The notes under the pieces are model-generated. The model had not been told where the DNA came from, made no database searches, and saw only the letters and a list, made by a program, of their open reading frames with translations. A stretch of 64,000 bases of DNA from Glaciecola blandensis (GTDB lineage: Bacteria; Pseudomonadota; Gammaproteobacteria; Enterobacterales; Alteromonadaceae): NCBI RefSeq assembly GCF_031846165.1, contig NZ_JAVRIE010000001.1, forward strand, positions 248,001 to 312,000. Direction: 5' to 3'. The position numbers were made by a program, and so were the translations under genes. Position 1 is the first letter of the stretch, and each line of letters starts with the position of its first letter. Positions 1 to 7,759 of the stretch are shown one piece after another.

Positions 1-632
1 AGAAACGCTATGCCATTAAGCATATCTTCAATATGAATCCATGCCATAAATTGTTTACCAGTACCAATTGGACCGCCTAAGCCAAGTCTAAATGGCATTA
101 GCATTTTAGCCAACGCACCACCTTCTTCAGATAAAACCACGCCAGTTCTCAGTATGCATACACGGCAGAATTCATTCGCTTGAAAAGCGATATCTTCCCA
201 TTTCTGACAAACCTCACGACTAAATTCATCATGAAAATCAGTAAATGTTTCCGTAACAACTGTATCGCCTTGACGTCCATATACACCGATTGCCGAGCCA
301 CTTATGAATGTATGCGGAGGGTTTTTAGCAGCCTTTATTAAGTCCACTAGCTTTTGAGTAATATCCCAACGGCTATGACAAATTCGCTGTTTTTGACTGT
401 CAGTCCAGCGTTTATCTGCAATTGGTTCTCCAGCTAAATTAATTACAACATCAACGTCTTCTAGTGAACTTAAATCGTCAAGGGTCAGGTAATTGATTTC
501 ACTGCCCAGTAAGCGTTGCGCGCGGCTTGGATCACGACTCAACACGGTTAACTGATAAGCGCCTTGAAGTTTTTTAACTAACTGTCTGCCAATGAGACCA
601 GTTCCACCAGTCAGCAAAATGTGTTGAGTCAT
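1..632 (-). CDS. yfcH: TIGR01777-family NAD(P)-dependent epimerase YfcH, 3' part cut off by window edge
   Basis: This is the N-terminal 210 or so residues of an extended short-chain dehydrogenase/epimerase. The start is the ATG whose complement ends at 632; translation begins MTQHILLTGGTGLIGRQLVK, which is the Rossmann glycine motif TGGTGLIG. Further on are VVINLAGEPIADKRW and ISGSAIGVYG, typical of the TIGR01777/YfcH (SulA-like) family; the C-terminal DUF1731 region lies outside the window. The substrate of this family is not established. The start lies 5 bases beyond the folX stop, so the two genes are probably cotranscribed; E. coli has the same folX-yfcH order. The call as family member is firm; the biochemical role is unknown. 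Confidence 0.88.
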   Translation of the reverse strand, partial: MTQHILLTGGTGLIGRQLVKKLQGAYQLTVLSRDPSRAQRLLGSEINYLTLDDLSSLEDVDVVINLAGEPIADKRWTDSQKQRICHSRWDITQKLVDLIKAAKNPPHTFISGSAIGVYGRQGDTVVTETFTDFHDEFSREVCQKWEDIAFQANEFCRVCILRTGVVLSEEGGALAKMLMPFRLGLGGPIGTGKQFMAWIHIEDMLNGIAF

Positions 633-637
633 GTGAA

Positions 638-1003
638 TTATCCTTTCGTGCAAGATAGCGATAACGAAACTGAGTCAGAGAATCGCAATGCGTGCGGCTT
701 ATCTACTTCAGCTTCTGCGAATGTAACCCAAGGGTGCTCTGCAGCAATTTCAAGCACGTCATGTGTCAACTTCTCTAGTAAATAAAAGCGATTGTCTTCG
801 ACTAAGCGAATAATAGCTTTTGTAATGGTTTTATAATTTAAGGCATGATCCATTAAGTCTGAATCAGTCGCCTTCTTGGCGTCATAATGAATTTTTACAT
901 TAATCACTACATCCTGTTGGTTTTTAATTTCGTCTTCGTTAATGCCGATATAGGTGCGTAAGCGAAGGTTTTTAATTCTGATTGTTGCTTGATTCAAATT
1001 CAT
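638..1003 (-). CDS. folX: Dihydroneopterin triphosphate 2'-epimerase FolX
   Basis: The 121-residue protein matches FolX of the FolB/FolX tunnelling-fold family in length and across its whole sequence as I recall it. Recognisable segments are IRIKNLRLRTYIGI near the N-terminus, QDVVINVKIHY, DHALNYKTITK, and the active-site region FYLLEKLTHDVLEIA around residues 73-87. FolX epimerises 7,8-dihydroneopterin triphosphate to the monapterin series, which in several proteobacteria supplies tetrahydromonapterin. FolB-type aldolases are close relatives; the E. coli FolX-like wording (for example LEKLT and WVTFAEAEVDK) and the yfcH neighbour favour FolX. It is the first gene of a probable folX-yfcH unit transcribed leftwards. 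Confidence 0.9.
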   Translation of the reverse strand: MNLNQATIRIKNLRLRTYIGINEDEIKNQQDVVINVKIHYDAKKATDSDLMDHALNYKTITKAIIRLVEDNRFYLLEKLTHDVLEIAAEHPWVTFAEAEVDKPHALRFSDSVSLSLSCTKG

Positions 1004-1217
1004 TGAATGAACATTTCCTTTTTGTCTAAATTTTACTTGAGTGATTCATTTTATTACTACTTTCTTAATCGGTGTTTATCACGCTGAGCTGTTGATCCTG
1101 TATCAGACTAGGGTAGACTGACGTCATACTATTGTAGTCTATGTTGTTTCGATAGCTATGCCACTTTCGATGGGCTCGGCAGCAATCAAAACTCAGCGTA
1201 ACAGAATAAGGATATTT

Positions 1218-2294
1218 ATGGATATTAAGTCACCTACAGCTAAAGCGATGATGGTAATGGCTTGCATCGTCATCGTCTTAGCAGGCATTAAAGCTGCCAG
1301 CGTGATTATGGTGCCATTCCTTCTTTCCGCTTTCATTGCGATTGCTTGTAGTCCATTAATTAACTGGGCTGCAAGATACTCTATTCCGCGTTGGGCATCT
1401 GTTACTTTAGTTATACTGATAATTTTAGTGATTGGTTTCATGCTAGCAGGCTTAATTACGCAATCATTGTCAGAGTTTCGTGCAAACATGCCCGTTTATC
1501 GAGAGCAACTATCTGGCGAGTTTGCATGGGTAATCAACAAGCTTGCTGTGTTGAACATAAATATCGATCAACAATTGATTATGTCCTACCTCGACCCCGG
1601 CGCAGCAATGTCTGTAGCCACCGGTTTTCTGAGTGGTATGGGTAGCGTGCTTTCAAACTTGTTTCTGATTATTTTAACCGTCATTTTTATGCTGTTTGAA
1701 GCTGAAACGATGCCGAAGCGAATTCATGTGGCTCTAGCTGATCCAGATATGAAAATGACTCATATCGACCGCTTCCTGCAGTCAGTCAACTCCTACTTAG
1801 GTATTAAGATGCTGGTTAGCTTGGGGACCGGTCTTTGCATTGGTTTGTGGCTTTATTTCTTGGGCGTTGATCACTTTTTACTGTGGTCTGTACTCGCCTT
1901 TATGCTTAATTTTATCCCTAATATCGGTTCAATTATTGCTGCCATTCCTGCCGTGTTAATGGCTTTTGTTGAGTTTGGTTTTGCCAAAGCGGGTTTAGCG
2001 GGTTTAGGCTTTGTTGTGGTGAATATGGTGATGGGGAATGTGATAGAACCGCGCTTTATGGGGCGGGGCTTAGGTTTGTCTACGCTAGTTGTGTTCCTAT
2101 CATTAATTTTTTGGGGATGGCTCCTCGGCAGCGTAGGTATGCTTCTGTCTGTGCCCTTAACAATGGTCGTGAAAATTGCGCTGGAATCGCGTGATGAAAG
2201 CAAGTGGTTAGCAATACTACTATCGAGTGATGATCCAACGAGAGAAACGGTAGAGGAAGCTAAGGGTAACGAGGAAACTCAAGCTTCAAATTAA
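1218..2294 (+). CDS. tqsA: AI-2E family transporter, TqsA-like
   Basis: A polytopic inner-membrane protein of about 358 residues from the ATG at 1218. This start is preceded by an AAGGAT ribosome site at 1208-1213; an upstream in-frame ATG at 1158 would add 20 residues of poorly hydrophobic leader and lacks a good site. The protein has the UPF0118/AI-2E family pattern: two N-terminal membrane helices, a periplasmic stretch with QLIMSYLDPGAAM, and a C-terminal block with NFIPNIGSIIAAIP and EPRFMGRGLGLSTLVVF LSLIFWGWLLG. That last block is nearly word-for-word E. coli TqsA, which exports autoinducer-2. Other members of the family transport ions, so the substrate is inferred. It is convergent with phoQ and stands alone. 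Confidence 0.85.
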   Translation: MDIKSPTAKAMMVMACIVIVLAGIKAASVIMVPFLLSAFIAIACSPLINWAARYSIPRWASVTLVILIILVIGFMLAGLITQSLSEFRANMPVYREQLSGEFAWVINKLAVLNINIDQQLIMSYLDPGAAMSVATGFLSGMGSVLSNLFLIILTVIFMLFEAETMPKRIHVALADPDMKMTHIDRFLQSVNSYLGIKMLVSLGTGLCIGLWLYFLGVDHFLLWSVLAFMLNFIPNIGSIIAAIPAVLMAFVEFGFAKAGLAGLGFVVVNMVMGNVIEPRFMGRGLGLSTLVVFLSLIFWGWLLGSVGMLLSVPLTMVVKIALESRDESKWLAILLSSDDPTRETVEEAKGNEETQASN

Positions 2295-2307
2295 GTGAGC
2301 TCACTTA
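2292..2307. repeat. 16-bp perfect palindrome spanning two convergent stop codons
   Basis: The bases TAAGTGAG and CTCACTTA are exact reverse complements and abut without a spacer. The left TAA is the stop codon of the TqsA-like gene and the right TTA is the complement of the stop codon of the sensor kinase gene. It may act as a short bidirectional transcript-end hairpin, but neither side has a run of T. Confidence 0.6.
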
Positions 2308-3693
2308 GTTATCCAATATAGAGCGTTGCGTCGGCAAATGGATAGTAAATGTGCTACCTCTTCGAGGGTGCTTGATAAGGTCATCTTTGTGCGTTTTATA
2401 AGAAACGATAGTGAGCTGGCCCCCGTAAGTGTCAAGCATATCAACAACTAAGGCTAAACCTAAGCCTTGTCCTTCTGAGTAGCTGTCCAGTCGTTTGCCT
2501 CGCGTGGTGATGGTATCTATCTCTTCTTGACTGATACCATCACCGTCATCAATTACCGAAACCTTAGTAAGGTCGGCATCGCGTTCATATTTAATGACCA
2601 CTTCTTTTTTGGCTGCTTTACATGCGTTATCCAATAAATTGCCAAGAATTTCCATGAAGTCTGTTTGGTCGATTGAAAGTGGTGCTGGGCTTGGCGTATC
2701 GACATGCAAAGTAAGCGATTTATCTCTGTGTATTTTTTCCATTGCATCTACCATAGAGACACAAATTGGGTGCACATCGATACTAGGTAAGTAGCCAATG
2801 ACGTTAATGGTCGCACGTTTCAATTGTCGTTTAACGATATTGTCGATTTGTAATACGGGCTGTTTTATTTCTTCGCTCAAATTGCTTTGACCCAAAACCA
2901 CGCTCAATGGGGTTTTGATACTGTGAGCAAGATCATCGAGGCTCTTTTTATATCGCTCGCGTTGTAGTTTTTCACTGTCGAGGAGTTTGTTGATACTGCT
3001 TTGTAATGGTTGTAATTCAGGCGGATAGTCGTCGGTAATATGCTCAATTTCACCATGTTCTATTTGGCCAATACGAGCAATGATTTTTTGCATTGGCATA
3101 AACACACTGCGCAATGACAAGGCAATGAGGCCAAGCAATACAAATCCTAGCACTGCAATCCATCCCCATAGCCGATTGATAAACGTATTCAGTTCATTCT
3201 CGTATTTATCTTTGGCGTTAATCACGAGAAAGGTCACTTCTTCAAAGTTACCATCGATAAAGAACTCTGCCGTATTGCTGAGGGCAAAATGCGGGTCTTC
3301 AGGGTTAAAGTCAGAATTGAAGAGTAATTTGCCTGACGCTTGGTCTTCTGTCTGCCTGAATAATTTACCAAACAAACGCGTATCTATTTTGCTATCGATG
3401 GCGGATTGGGATTGCCATACTTGCTGTTTACGCCACTTAATGACAGCGACAAGATCCGAACCTGGTAAGTTTAAATCTTCAACGAAGAGCTGAGAAGGCA
3501 TGGATGCTATTCCATCTTCGAATTCGAATTCAGATATCATGGCGAATACAGTGGTAGATAGTTCTTCTTTTTTGGCTAGAAGTAAACTGCGCTCATAGGC
3601 ATTTTGCATGGAAAATATGATAGCTGGAAAGAAGATCGCGACGAACAAAAAGCAAGTGAGGAAAATCCGTCGCGTGATTGACCATGCTTTCAT
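2305..3693 (-). CDS. phoQ: PhoQ-like two-component sensor histidine kinase
   Basis: A 462-residue membrane sensor kinase. It has an N-terminal membrane helix at about residues 9-28, a periplasmic sensor region of about 145 residues beginning with an acidic stretch (SEFEFEDG), a second helix at about 175-197, a HAMP-like linker, and a kinase core. The phospho-acceptor is His257 in DDLAHSIKTPLSV. The ATP-binding boxes are NLLDNACKAAK, DDGDGI and GQGLGLA. The gene lies 24 bases behind a PhoP-like regulator, so the pair is an operon. Periplasmic length and kinase sequence fit the PhoQ group, but whether it senses Mg2+, acidity or peptides is inferred from the family only. QseC-like or other OmpR-partner kinases are the alternative. 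Confidence 0.8.
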   Translation of the reverse strand: MKAWSITRRIFLTCFLFVAIFFPAIIFSMQNAYERSLLLAKKEELSTTVFAMISEFEFEDGIASMPSQLFVEDLNLPGSDLVAVIKWRKQQVWQSQSAIDSKIDTRLFGKLFRQTEDQASGKLLFNSDFNPEDPHFALSNTAEFFIDGNFEEVTFLVINAKDKYENELNTFINRLWGWIAVLGFVLLGLIALSLRSVFMPMQKIIARIGQIEHGEIEHITDDYPPELQPLQSSINKLLDSEKLQRERYKKSLDDLAHSIKTPLSVVLGQSNLSEEIKQPVLQIDNIVKRQLKRATINVIGYLPSIDVHPICVSMVDAMEKIHRDKSLTLHVDTPSPAPLSIDQTDFMEILGNLLDNACKAAKKEVVIKYERDADLTKVSVIDDGDGISQEEIDTITTRGKRLDSYSEGQGLGLALVVDMLDTYGGQLTIVSYKTHKDDLIKHPRRGSTFTIHLPTQRSILDN

Positions 3694-3717
3694 CGTTTAT
3701 AGTGTCCTTGTCGCGCA

Positions 3718-4392
3718 CTATAAGTTCGCATTGAGTCGATACCCTCGGCCTCTAAGTGTTTCAATGGGCTTTATTTCGTTATTCTTATCGATTTTTTTAC
3801 GCAAGCGACCGACAAAAACTTCGATGACATTGCTATCCAAGTCGAAGTCCTGGTCATAAATATGCTCTACCATCTCAGTTTTTGATACTACCTTTTTAGG
3901 GTTTAGCATCAAGTACTCGATGACTTTATATTCATAAGCCGTAAGTTCGATTGCTTCTTCATTCACAAAGAGTTGATTAGCAACAGTATCAAGAGATAGT
4001 GGGCCTTTCTGAATGAGTGGACTTGCTTGGCCAACTGAGCGTCTAATTAAGGCTTTGACTCTTGCCAATAGTTCTTCATGAACGAAGGGTTTAGTCAGAT
4101 AGTCATCTGCACCGCACTCTAAACCTTTTACTTTTTCTTGCCAGCGGTCGCGCGCAGTGAGGATGATCATAGGGCATGAAACGTCGGCAGCTCTTGCTCG
4201 TTGGATAACTTCGAAGCCATCGATGCTGGGTAGGCCAACATCGACAATGGCTAAGTCGTATTCGTATTCTTGTAGTTGAAACAGTGCTTTTTCACCGTCA
4301 TCCGCAAGGTCGACGCTAAAGCCTTGGGATTGCATGTATTGGTCGAGTTGTAATAACAGTCTGCTGTCATCTTCAACAATGAGTATTCGCAT
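3718..4392 (-). CDS. phoP: PhoP-like OmpR-family response regulator
   Basis: A 224-residue regulator with an N-terminal receiver domain and a C-terminal winged helix. The acidic pocket (VEDD), phosphorylation site Asp51 in IVDVGLP, the T/A switch position in ILTARD and Lys101 in TKPF are all present. The DNA-binding end has TAYEYKVIEYLM and VFVGRLRKKID followed by TLRGRGYRL. The wording around GADDYLTKPF and LTARDRWQEKVKGL resembles E. coli PhoP more than other OmpR members. It is cotranscribed with a PepSY gene upstream and the sensor kinase downstream. It likely activates its own operon and envelope genes; the regulon cannot be read from this window. Confidence 0.84.
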   Translation of the reverse strand: MRILIVEDDSRLLLQLDQYMQSQGFSVDLADDGEKALFQLQEYEYDLAIVDVGLPSIDGFEVIQRARAADVSCPMIILTARDRWQEKVKGLECGADDYLTKPFVHEELLARVKALIRRSVGQASPLIQKGPLSLDTVANQLFVNEEAIELTAYEYKVIEYLMLNPKKVVSKTEMVEHIYDQDFDLDSNVIEVFVGRLRKKIDKNNEIKPIETLRGRGYRLNANL

Positions 4393-4437
4393 GGATTTAT
4401 CTCCGATTGTCCTTAATATGAGTCTATTGTTGACCGT

Positions 4438-4710
4438 TTATTTGCGAACTTTTCCGCTGTAAGCATCGACCATGACGAAAACGACTCGTCCAGAGCTTTG
4501 ATGTATTTTGACTCGATATGCACTGCCTTTTAACTCTACCTTTAGCACTTTCCCATTGACCGCTTTTTGTGCTTGTCGCGCAGCTTGAGACTTGGTAATT
4601 TTTTTCTTCTCAGCTTGTTGAAAGGCATGAGCGTTTTTAACCAAAACAATCTGGCTAGAAAAAACGAGAAACAAACTTAGAATAAAAGACCGAACTAAAA
4701 CCGATTTAAT
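4438..4710 (-). CDS. Small secreted PepSY-domain protein, probable AUU start codon
   Basis: A PepSY-type mini-protein ahead of phoP-phoQ. The conventional in-frame start (TTG at 4672-4674) gives 78 residues and a signal peptide with no basic N-region and no ribosome site. Reading upstream, an AGGAG at 4719-4723 lies 8 bases before an ATT codon at 4708-4710. Starting there gives 90 residues opening MKSVLVRSFILSLFLVF, a textbook signal peptide ending ...KNAHA before FQQ. No in-frame ATG, GTG or TTG lies between the ribosome site and the TTG. The mature part has ITKSQAARQAQKAVNGKVLKVEL and VVFVMVDAYSGKV, the PepSY pattern. PepSY proteins next to two-component systems are thought to modulate signalling in the envelope. 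An alternative is a substitution or sequencing error of an ATG. Confidence 0.72.
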   Translation of the reverse strand: MKSVLVRSFILSLFLVFSSQIVLVKNAHAFQQAEKKKITKSQAARQAQKAVNGKVLKVELKGSAYRVKIHQSSGRVVFVMVDAYSGKVRK

Positions 4711-4789
4711 ACAAATATCTCCTGTAGAGTGCTGTTGTCATTTGAAATTCGCTAGTTAATACTACTCAATTTTGCTGAACGCAGGCTGA

Positions 4790-4816
4790 ATTATAGCGTT
4801 TCATGTGATTTTGCAA
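4790..4816 (-). promoter_or_regulatory. Candidate sigma-70 promoter of the PepSY-phoP-phoQ operon
   Basis: On the minus strand a consensus -10 TATAAT (complement of 4790-4795) is preceded by TTGCAA (complement of 4811-4816) at a spacing of 15 bases. The -10 is perfect, but the spacing is shorter than optimal, so an activator such as the PhoP-like regulator itself could assist. A transcript from here would have a leader of about 70 bases before the proposed AUU start. Confidence 0.45.
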
Positions 4817-4898
4817 GCGACTACAAATCTGTCAATACATTAGCATGAGATGCACAAGCCTTGTAGTAATTTATCACATTGCAGGAGCGGGCTAAGGA

Positions 4899-5315
4899 TT
4901 AAAAATCTATCTTTTTTCGCAGTTTCTTTTGTACACCGCTTTTCGTTTTGCTGTCTAAGCGCTTGCGCTGTGATGAACGGCTTGGCTTAGTTGCTTTGCG
5001 AATTGGTTTTTCGTAGCTACCTTCATTAATAAACTCTTTTAAACGAGCAATAGCCTCTCGTTTGTTTTGCTCTTGAGTTCGGTGGTTTTGAGAGCGAATA
5101 ACCAGCACGCCCTCACTATTAATTCGATTATCGTTACTATTTAATAGTTTTTGTTTCAGGCGCTCTGGCAGCGATGAGGCATTAATATCAAATCGCAGAT
5201 ATATTGCAGTGGCAACTTTATTAACATGCTGCCCCCCAGCGCCTTGGGCGCGGGTAGCTGACAAACTAAATTCAGCCTCTTCTATACTCAAGGAAGGGTT
5301 AACAAAAATACTCAT
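4899..5315 (-). CDS. arfB: Alternative ribosome-rescue factor ArfB (peptidyl-tRNA hydrolase)
   Basis: A 138-residue stand-alone release-factor-like protein. The catalytic GGQ sits in SATRAQGAGGQHVNKVATAI at about residues 18-37. The C-terminal third is very basic (RKATKPSRSSQRKRL, then KKLRKKID), as expected for the tail that enters the empty mRNA channel of ribosomes stalled on truncated messages. Length agrees with E. coli ArfB (YaeJ), and the absence of the codon-recognition domains of RF1/RF2 rules out a true release factor. It starts 5 bases beyond the stop of the upstream yciI gene, so both are probably on one transcript. Confidence 0.93.
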   Translation of the reverse strand: MSIFVNPSLSIEEAEFSLSATRAQGAGGQHVNKVATAIYLRFDINASSLPERLKQKLLNSNDNRINSEGVLVIRSQNHRTQEQNKREAIARLKEFINEGSYEKPIRKATKPSRSSQRKRLDSKTKSGVQKKLRKKIDF

Positions 5316-5319
5316 TGTG

Positions 5320-5619
5320 CTATGGCAGCACTTTCTTATAGGGTTTTACTACCACAGATTTAAAAACGCCAGCCTCAACATAAGGGTCAGTGTCTGCCCA
5401 CAGTTGTGCGTCGGTCAAGCTATCGAACTGAGCGATGATCAAAGACCCTGTGAATCCCGCTGGGCCTGGATCTTCGCTATCAATCGCTGGGGTAGGTCCT
5501 GCAACCAATATTCTTCCTTGGTCAACAAGGTGTTTGATCCTATCCAAGTGTGCAGGCCTTGCAGCCATTCTAAGGTCGAGACTATTGTCTACATCCTCCG
5601 CGTAAATCACGTACCACAT
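5320..5619 (-). CDS. yciI: YciI family protein
   Basis: A 99-residue protein of the YciI-like fold (dimeric alpha/beta barrel). It begins MWYVIYAEDVDNSLDLRMAARPAHLDRI, containing the conserved R-x-x-H-L pair, and has VAGPTPAIDSEDPGPAGFTGSL and FDSLTDAQLWADTDPYV, typical of the family. The reaction is not established for most members. It lies directly after the trp operon terminator; E. coli also has yciI in the trpA neighbourhood. A GGAG ribosome site lies just upstream of the ATG. It is likely read together with arfB. Confidence 0.88.
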   Translation of the reverse strand: MWYVIYAEDVDNSLDLRMAARPAHLDRIKHLVDQGRILVAGPTPAIDSEDPGPAGFTGSLIIAQFDSLTDAQLWADTDPYVEAGVFKSVVVKPYKKVLP

Positions 5620-5634
5620 ATATTTTACTCCTAG

Positions 5635-5658
5635 AAAAACAGCCCGTTATAGGGCTGT
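5635..5658 (-). terminator. Intrinsic terminator at the end of the trp operon, overlapping the trpA stop
   Basis: On the minus strand ACAGCCC (complement of 5652-5658) pairs with GGGCTGT (complement of 5639-5645) around a 6-base loop, followed by TTTT. The trpA stop codon (complement of 5647-5649) lies in the loop, so the end of the coding sequence doubles as the terminator. Confidence 0.75.
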
Positions 5659-6459
5659 GGCTGCTTTCATCTTGGCGACAAATGAACCTAGCTCTGCAAG
5701 CATGGCATCTTTATCAGATAAATACTTAGCAATAATATTGACTGTCGCTGAGCCAGATATTGCGCCAGCAGCACCAGATTGAATCGCATCAGCTACCTGT
5801 GCAGGGGTGGATATACCAAAACCCAATAAAGGAGGCGCTACTTCAAATTTTGTTAGCTTCTCAATGAGGTCTGATGCTGGTATTTCAACGGCTGTTTCTG
5901 CCCCGGTAACACCTGCTCGACCAAGCAAATAAGTGTAACCGCTCGACTGTTCGCCAATTGATTTAAGTGTCTCATCGGAGGCGTTGGGTGGCGCAATCAA
6001 AATTTGCTCGATGTTATTCGCTTTTGCAATCTCTATAAAGCGTGGCGCTTCTCTCAATGGCACATCAGCAATTAATATACTGTCGACGCCAGCCGCTGCA
6101 GCCTTTTGATAAAAGGTGTCAATACCGTTAACGAGCACAAGGTTACTGTATAGTAACAAGCCAATCGGTGTATCAGGATGCCGCGCTCTTATTTCAGTCA
6201 GTATCTCAAAGCAATCCTGAGTTTTAATCCCAGAACCCAGTGCTCTTATCGCCGCTTTTTGGATCGTAGGACCATCGGCGATAGGGTCAGAATACGGTAT
6301 ACCAAGCTCTAGGGCATCAGCGCCGCTCTCCACTAATTGATCGATAATAGCGAGAGATGTTTCTCTGTCTGGATCGCCAATCATAACGAAAGGAACAAAG
6401 GCTCCTTGCTTGCTAGCTTTTAGCTTTGTGAACATGTTTGCGTAGCGTTGTGTGCTCAT
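5647..6459 (-). CDS. trpA: Tryptophan synthase alpha subunit
   Basis: A 270-residue TIM-barrel protein that cleaves indole-3-glycerol phosphate to indole and glyceraldehyde 3-phosphate and passes indole to TrpB. The two catalytic acids lie in DALELGIPYSDPIADGPTIQ (Glu near residue 49, Asp near residue 60). Other family segments are FVMIGDPDRETSLAII, GLLLYSNLVLV, GVDSILIADVPL and the phosphate-binding GFGISTPAQV plus GAISGSATV. Its ATG overlaps the trpB stop by 4 bases (ATGA), implying translational coupling. It is the last gene of the operon, with a terminator embedded in its 3' end. Confidence 0.97.
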   Translation of the reverse strand: MSTQRYANMFTKLKASKQGAFVPFVMIGDPDRETSLAIIDQLVESGADALELGIPYSDPIADGPTIQKAAIRALGSGIKTQDCFEILTEIRARHPDTPIGLLLYSNLVLVNGIDTFYQKAAAAGVDSILIADVPLREAPRFIEIAKANNIEQILIAPPNASDETLKSIGEQSSGYTYLLGRAGVTGAETAVEIPASDLIEKLTKFEVAPPLLGFGISTPAQVADAIQSGAAGAISGSATVNIIAKYLSDKDAMLAELGSFVAKMKAATAL

Positions 6460-7637
6460 AGTTTATCTCCCAAAATACTGGTGACATGGGCAAGATCTTT
6501 GTCACCTCGGCCAGATAGATTCAAGACGATAATCGTTTCTTCTGTTGCTTCGTCTGCCATATTTAAGGCGTGAGCTAGGGCGTGAGAAGATTCCAATGCT
6601 GGGATGATCCCCTCTTTTTTGGCTAGCAATTGAAAAGCATTTAGCGCTTCTTCATCTGTCACGGCATGATACTCCGCTCTTCCTGTTTCGGCTAAAAATG
6701 CATGCTGTGGTCCAACTGCTGGGTAATCAAGCCCTGCAGAGACCGAATATGACTCCTCAATTTGCCCATCTTTATCTTGCATAATAAAGGTATACGCACC
6801 GTGTAAAATGCCTTTCGTGCCAGTGACGATAGTTGCACCGTGCTCTTTAGTATGCACGCCCTTTCCAGCTGGCTCTACGCCGACTAAGCGGACACTGGGT
6901 TCATCAATAAAATCAGCAAACATACCAATTGCGTTTGAACCACCACCGACACAAGCAACGACTGCGTCTGGCAGGCGGCCTTCTTTTTCCAATATCTGTG
7001 CACGTGTTTCTTCACCGATCATGCGGTGATACTCTCGAACAATCGTTGGGAACGGGTGAGGACCTGCAGCTGTACCAAGCAAATAGTGAGCTTTGTCATA
7101 ATTAGCAGACCAATCGCGCATTGCTTCGTTCACCGCATCTTTCAAGGTGCCCGAACCTGAGTCTACCGGAATGACTTCAGCGCCCATTAAGCGCATTCTG
7201 AACACATTCGGAGACTGTCTTTCGACGTCTTTCGCGCCCATGTATATGCGCGCTTTCAATCCGAGCAAGGCACAAGCCAAGGCGGTTGCAACGCCATGTT
7301 GACCCGCTCCGGTTTCAGCAATAACTTCCGTTTTACCCATGCGTTTTGTTAACAGGGCTTGACCAAGTACTTGGTTCGTTTTATGCGCACCACCGTGCAA
7401 TAAGTCCTCACGCTTTAGATACAGTTTAACCAATGGGTTTGAGACCAAATTGCGTGACAAGGTCATTGCCGTGGGGCGACCCGCGTAATCTTTTAAGAGA
7501 TCCATAAATTCTTTCTGGAAACTAGGATCGTCCTTCGCATCTAAAAATGCTTGTTCAAGTTGGTCGAGCGCCGGGATAAGTAATTCAGGCACATACATAC
7601 CGCCAAATTCACCAAATTTACTTTCTAAATTATTCAT
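6456..7637 (-). CDS. trpB: Tryptophan synthase beta subunit
   Basis: A 393-residue pyridoxal-phosphate enzyme that condenses indole with serine. The PLP lysine is in KREDLLHGGAHKTNQ, close to residue 86-87. Also visible are AETGAGQHGVATA, the phosphate-binding glycine loop CVGGGSNAIGMF, and LNLSGRGDKD near the C-terminus. The N-terminal GEFGGMYVPELL is characteristic of TrpB1. The length is the usual one. It lies between trpC(F), from which it is separated by about 120 bases, and trpA, with which it overlaps by 4 bases. Confidence 0.98.
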   Translation of the reverse strand: MNNLESKFGEFGGMYVPELLIPALDQLEQAFLDAKDDPSFQKEFMDLLKDYAGRPTAMTLSRNLVSNPLVKLYLKREDLLHGGAHKTNQVLGQALLTKRMGKTEVIAETGAGQHGVATALACALLGLKARIYMGAKDVERQSPNVFRMRLMGAEVIPVDSGSGTLKDAVNEAMRDWSANYDKAHYLLGTAAGPHPFPTIVREYHRMIGEETRAQILEKEGRLPDAVVACVGGGSNAIGMFADFIDEPSVRLVGVEPAGKGVHTKEHGATIVTGTKGILHGAYTFIMQDKDGQIEESYSVSAGLDYPAVGPQHAFLAETGRAEYHAVTDEEALNAFQLLAKKEGIIPALESSHALAHALNMADEATEETIIVLNLSGRGDKDLAHVTSILGDKL

Positions 7638-7759
7638 TATCTACTCGCTCTTTGTTTCTGAATTCGTATTTTCAATATTAATGCTTACAGCCTTTTGCTG
7701 TTTAGGGCTCAATGCCACTAGCATAAACGTTTGTTGTTTGGGTATCTCGTTCATCCCTC

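Noticed and set aside
1193..1489. Frames antisense to tqsA
   Set aside because: They lie within a clear conserved membrane protein and have no family resemblance; typical shadow frames.
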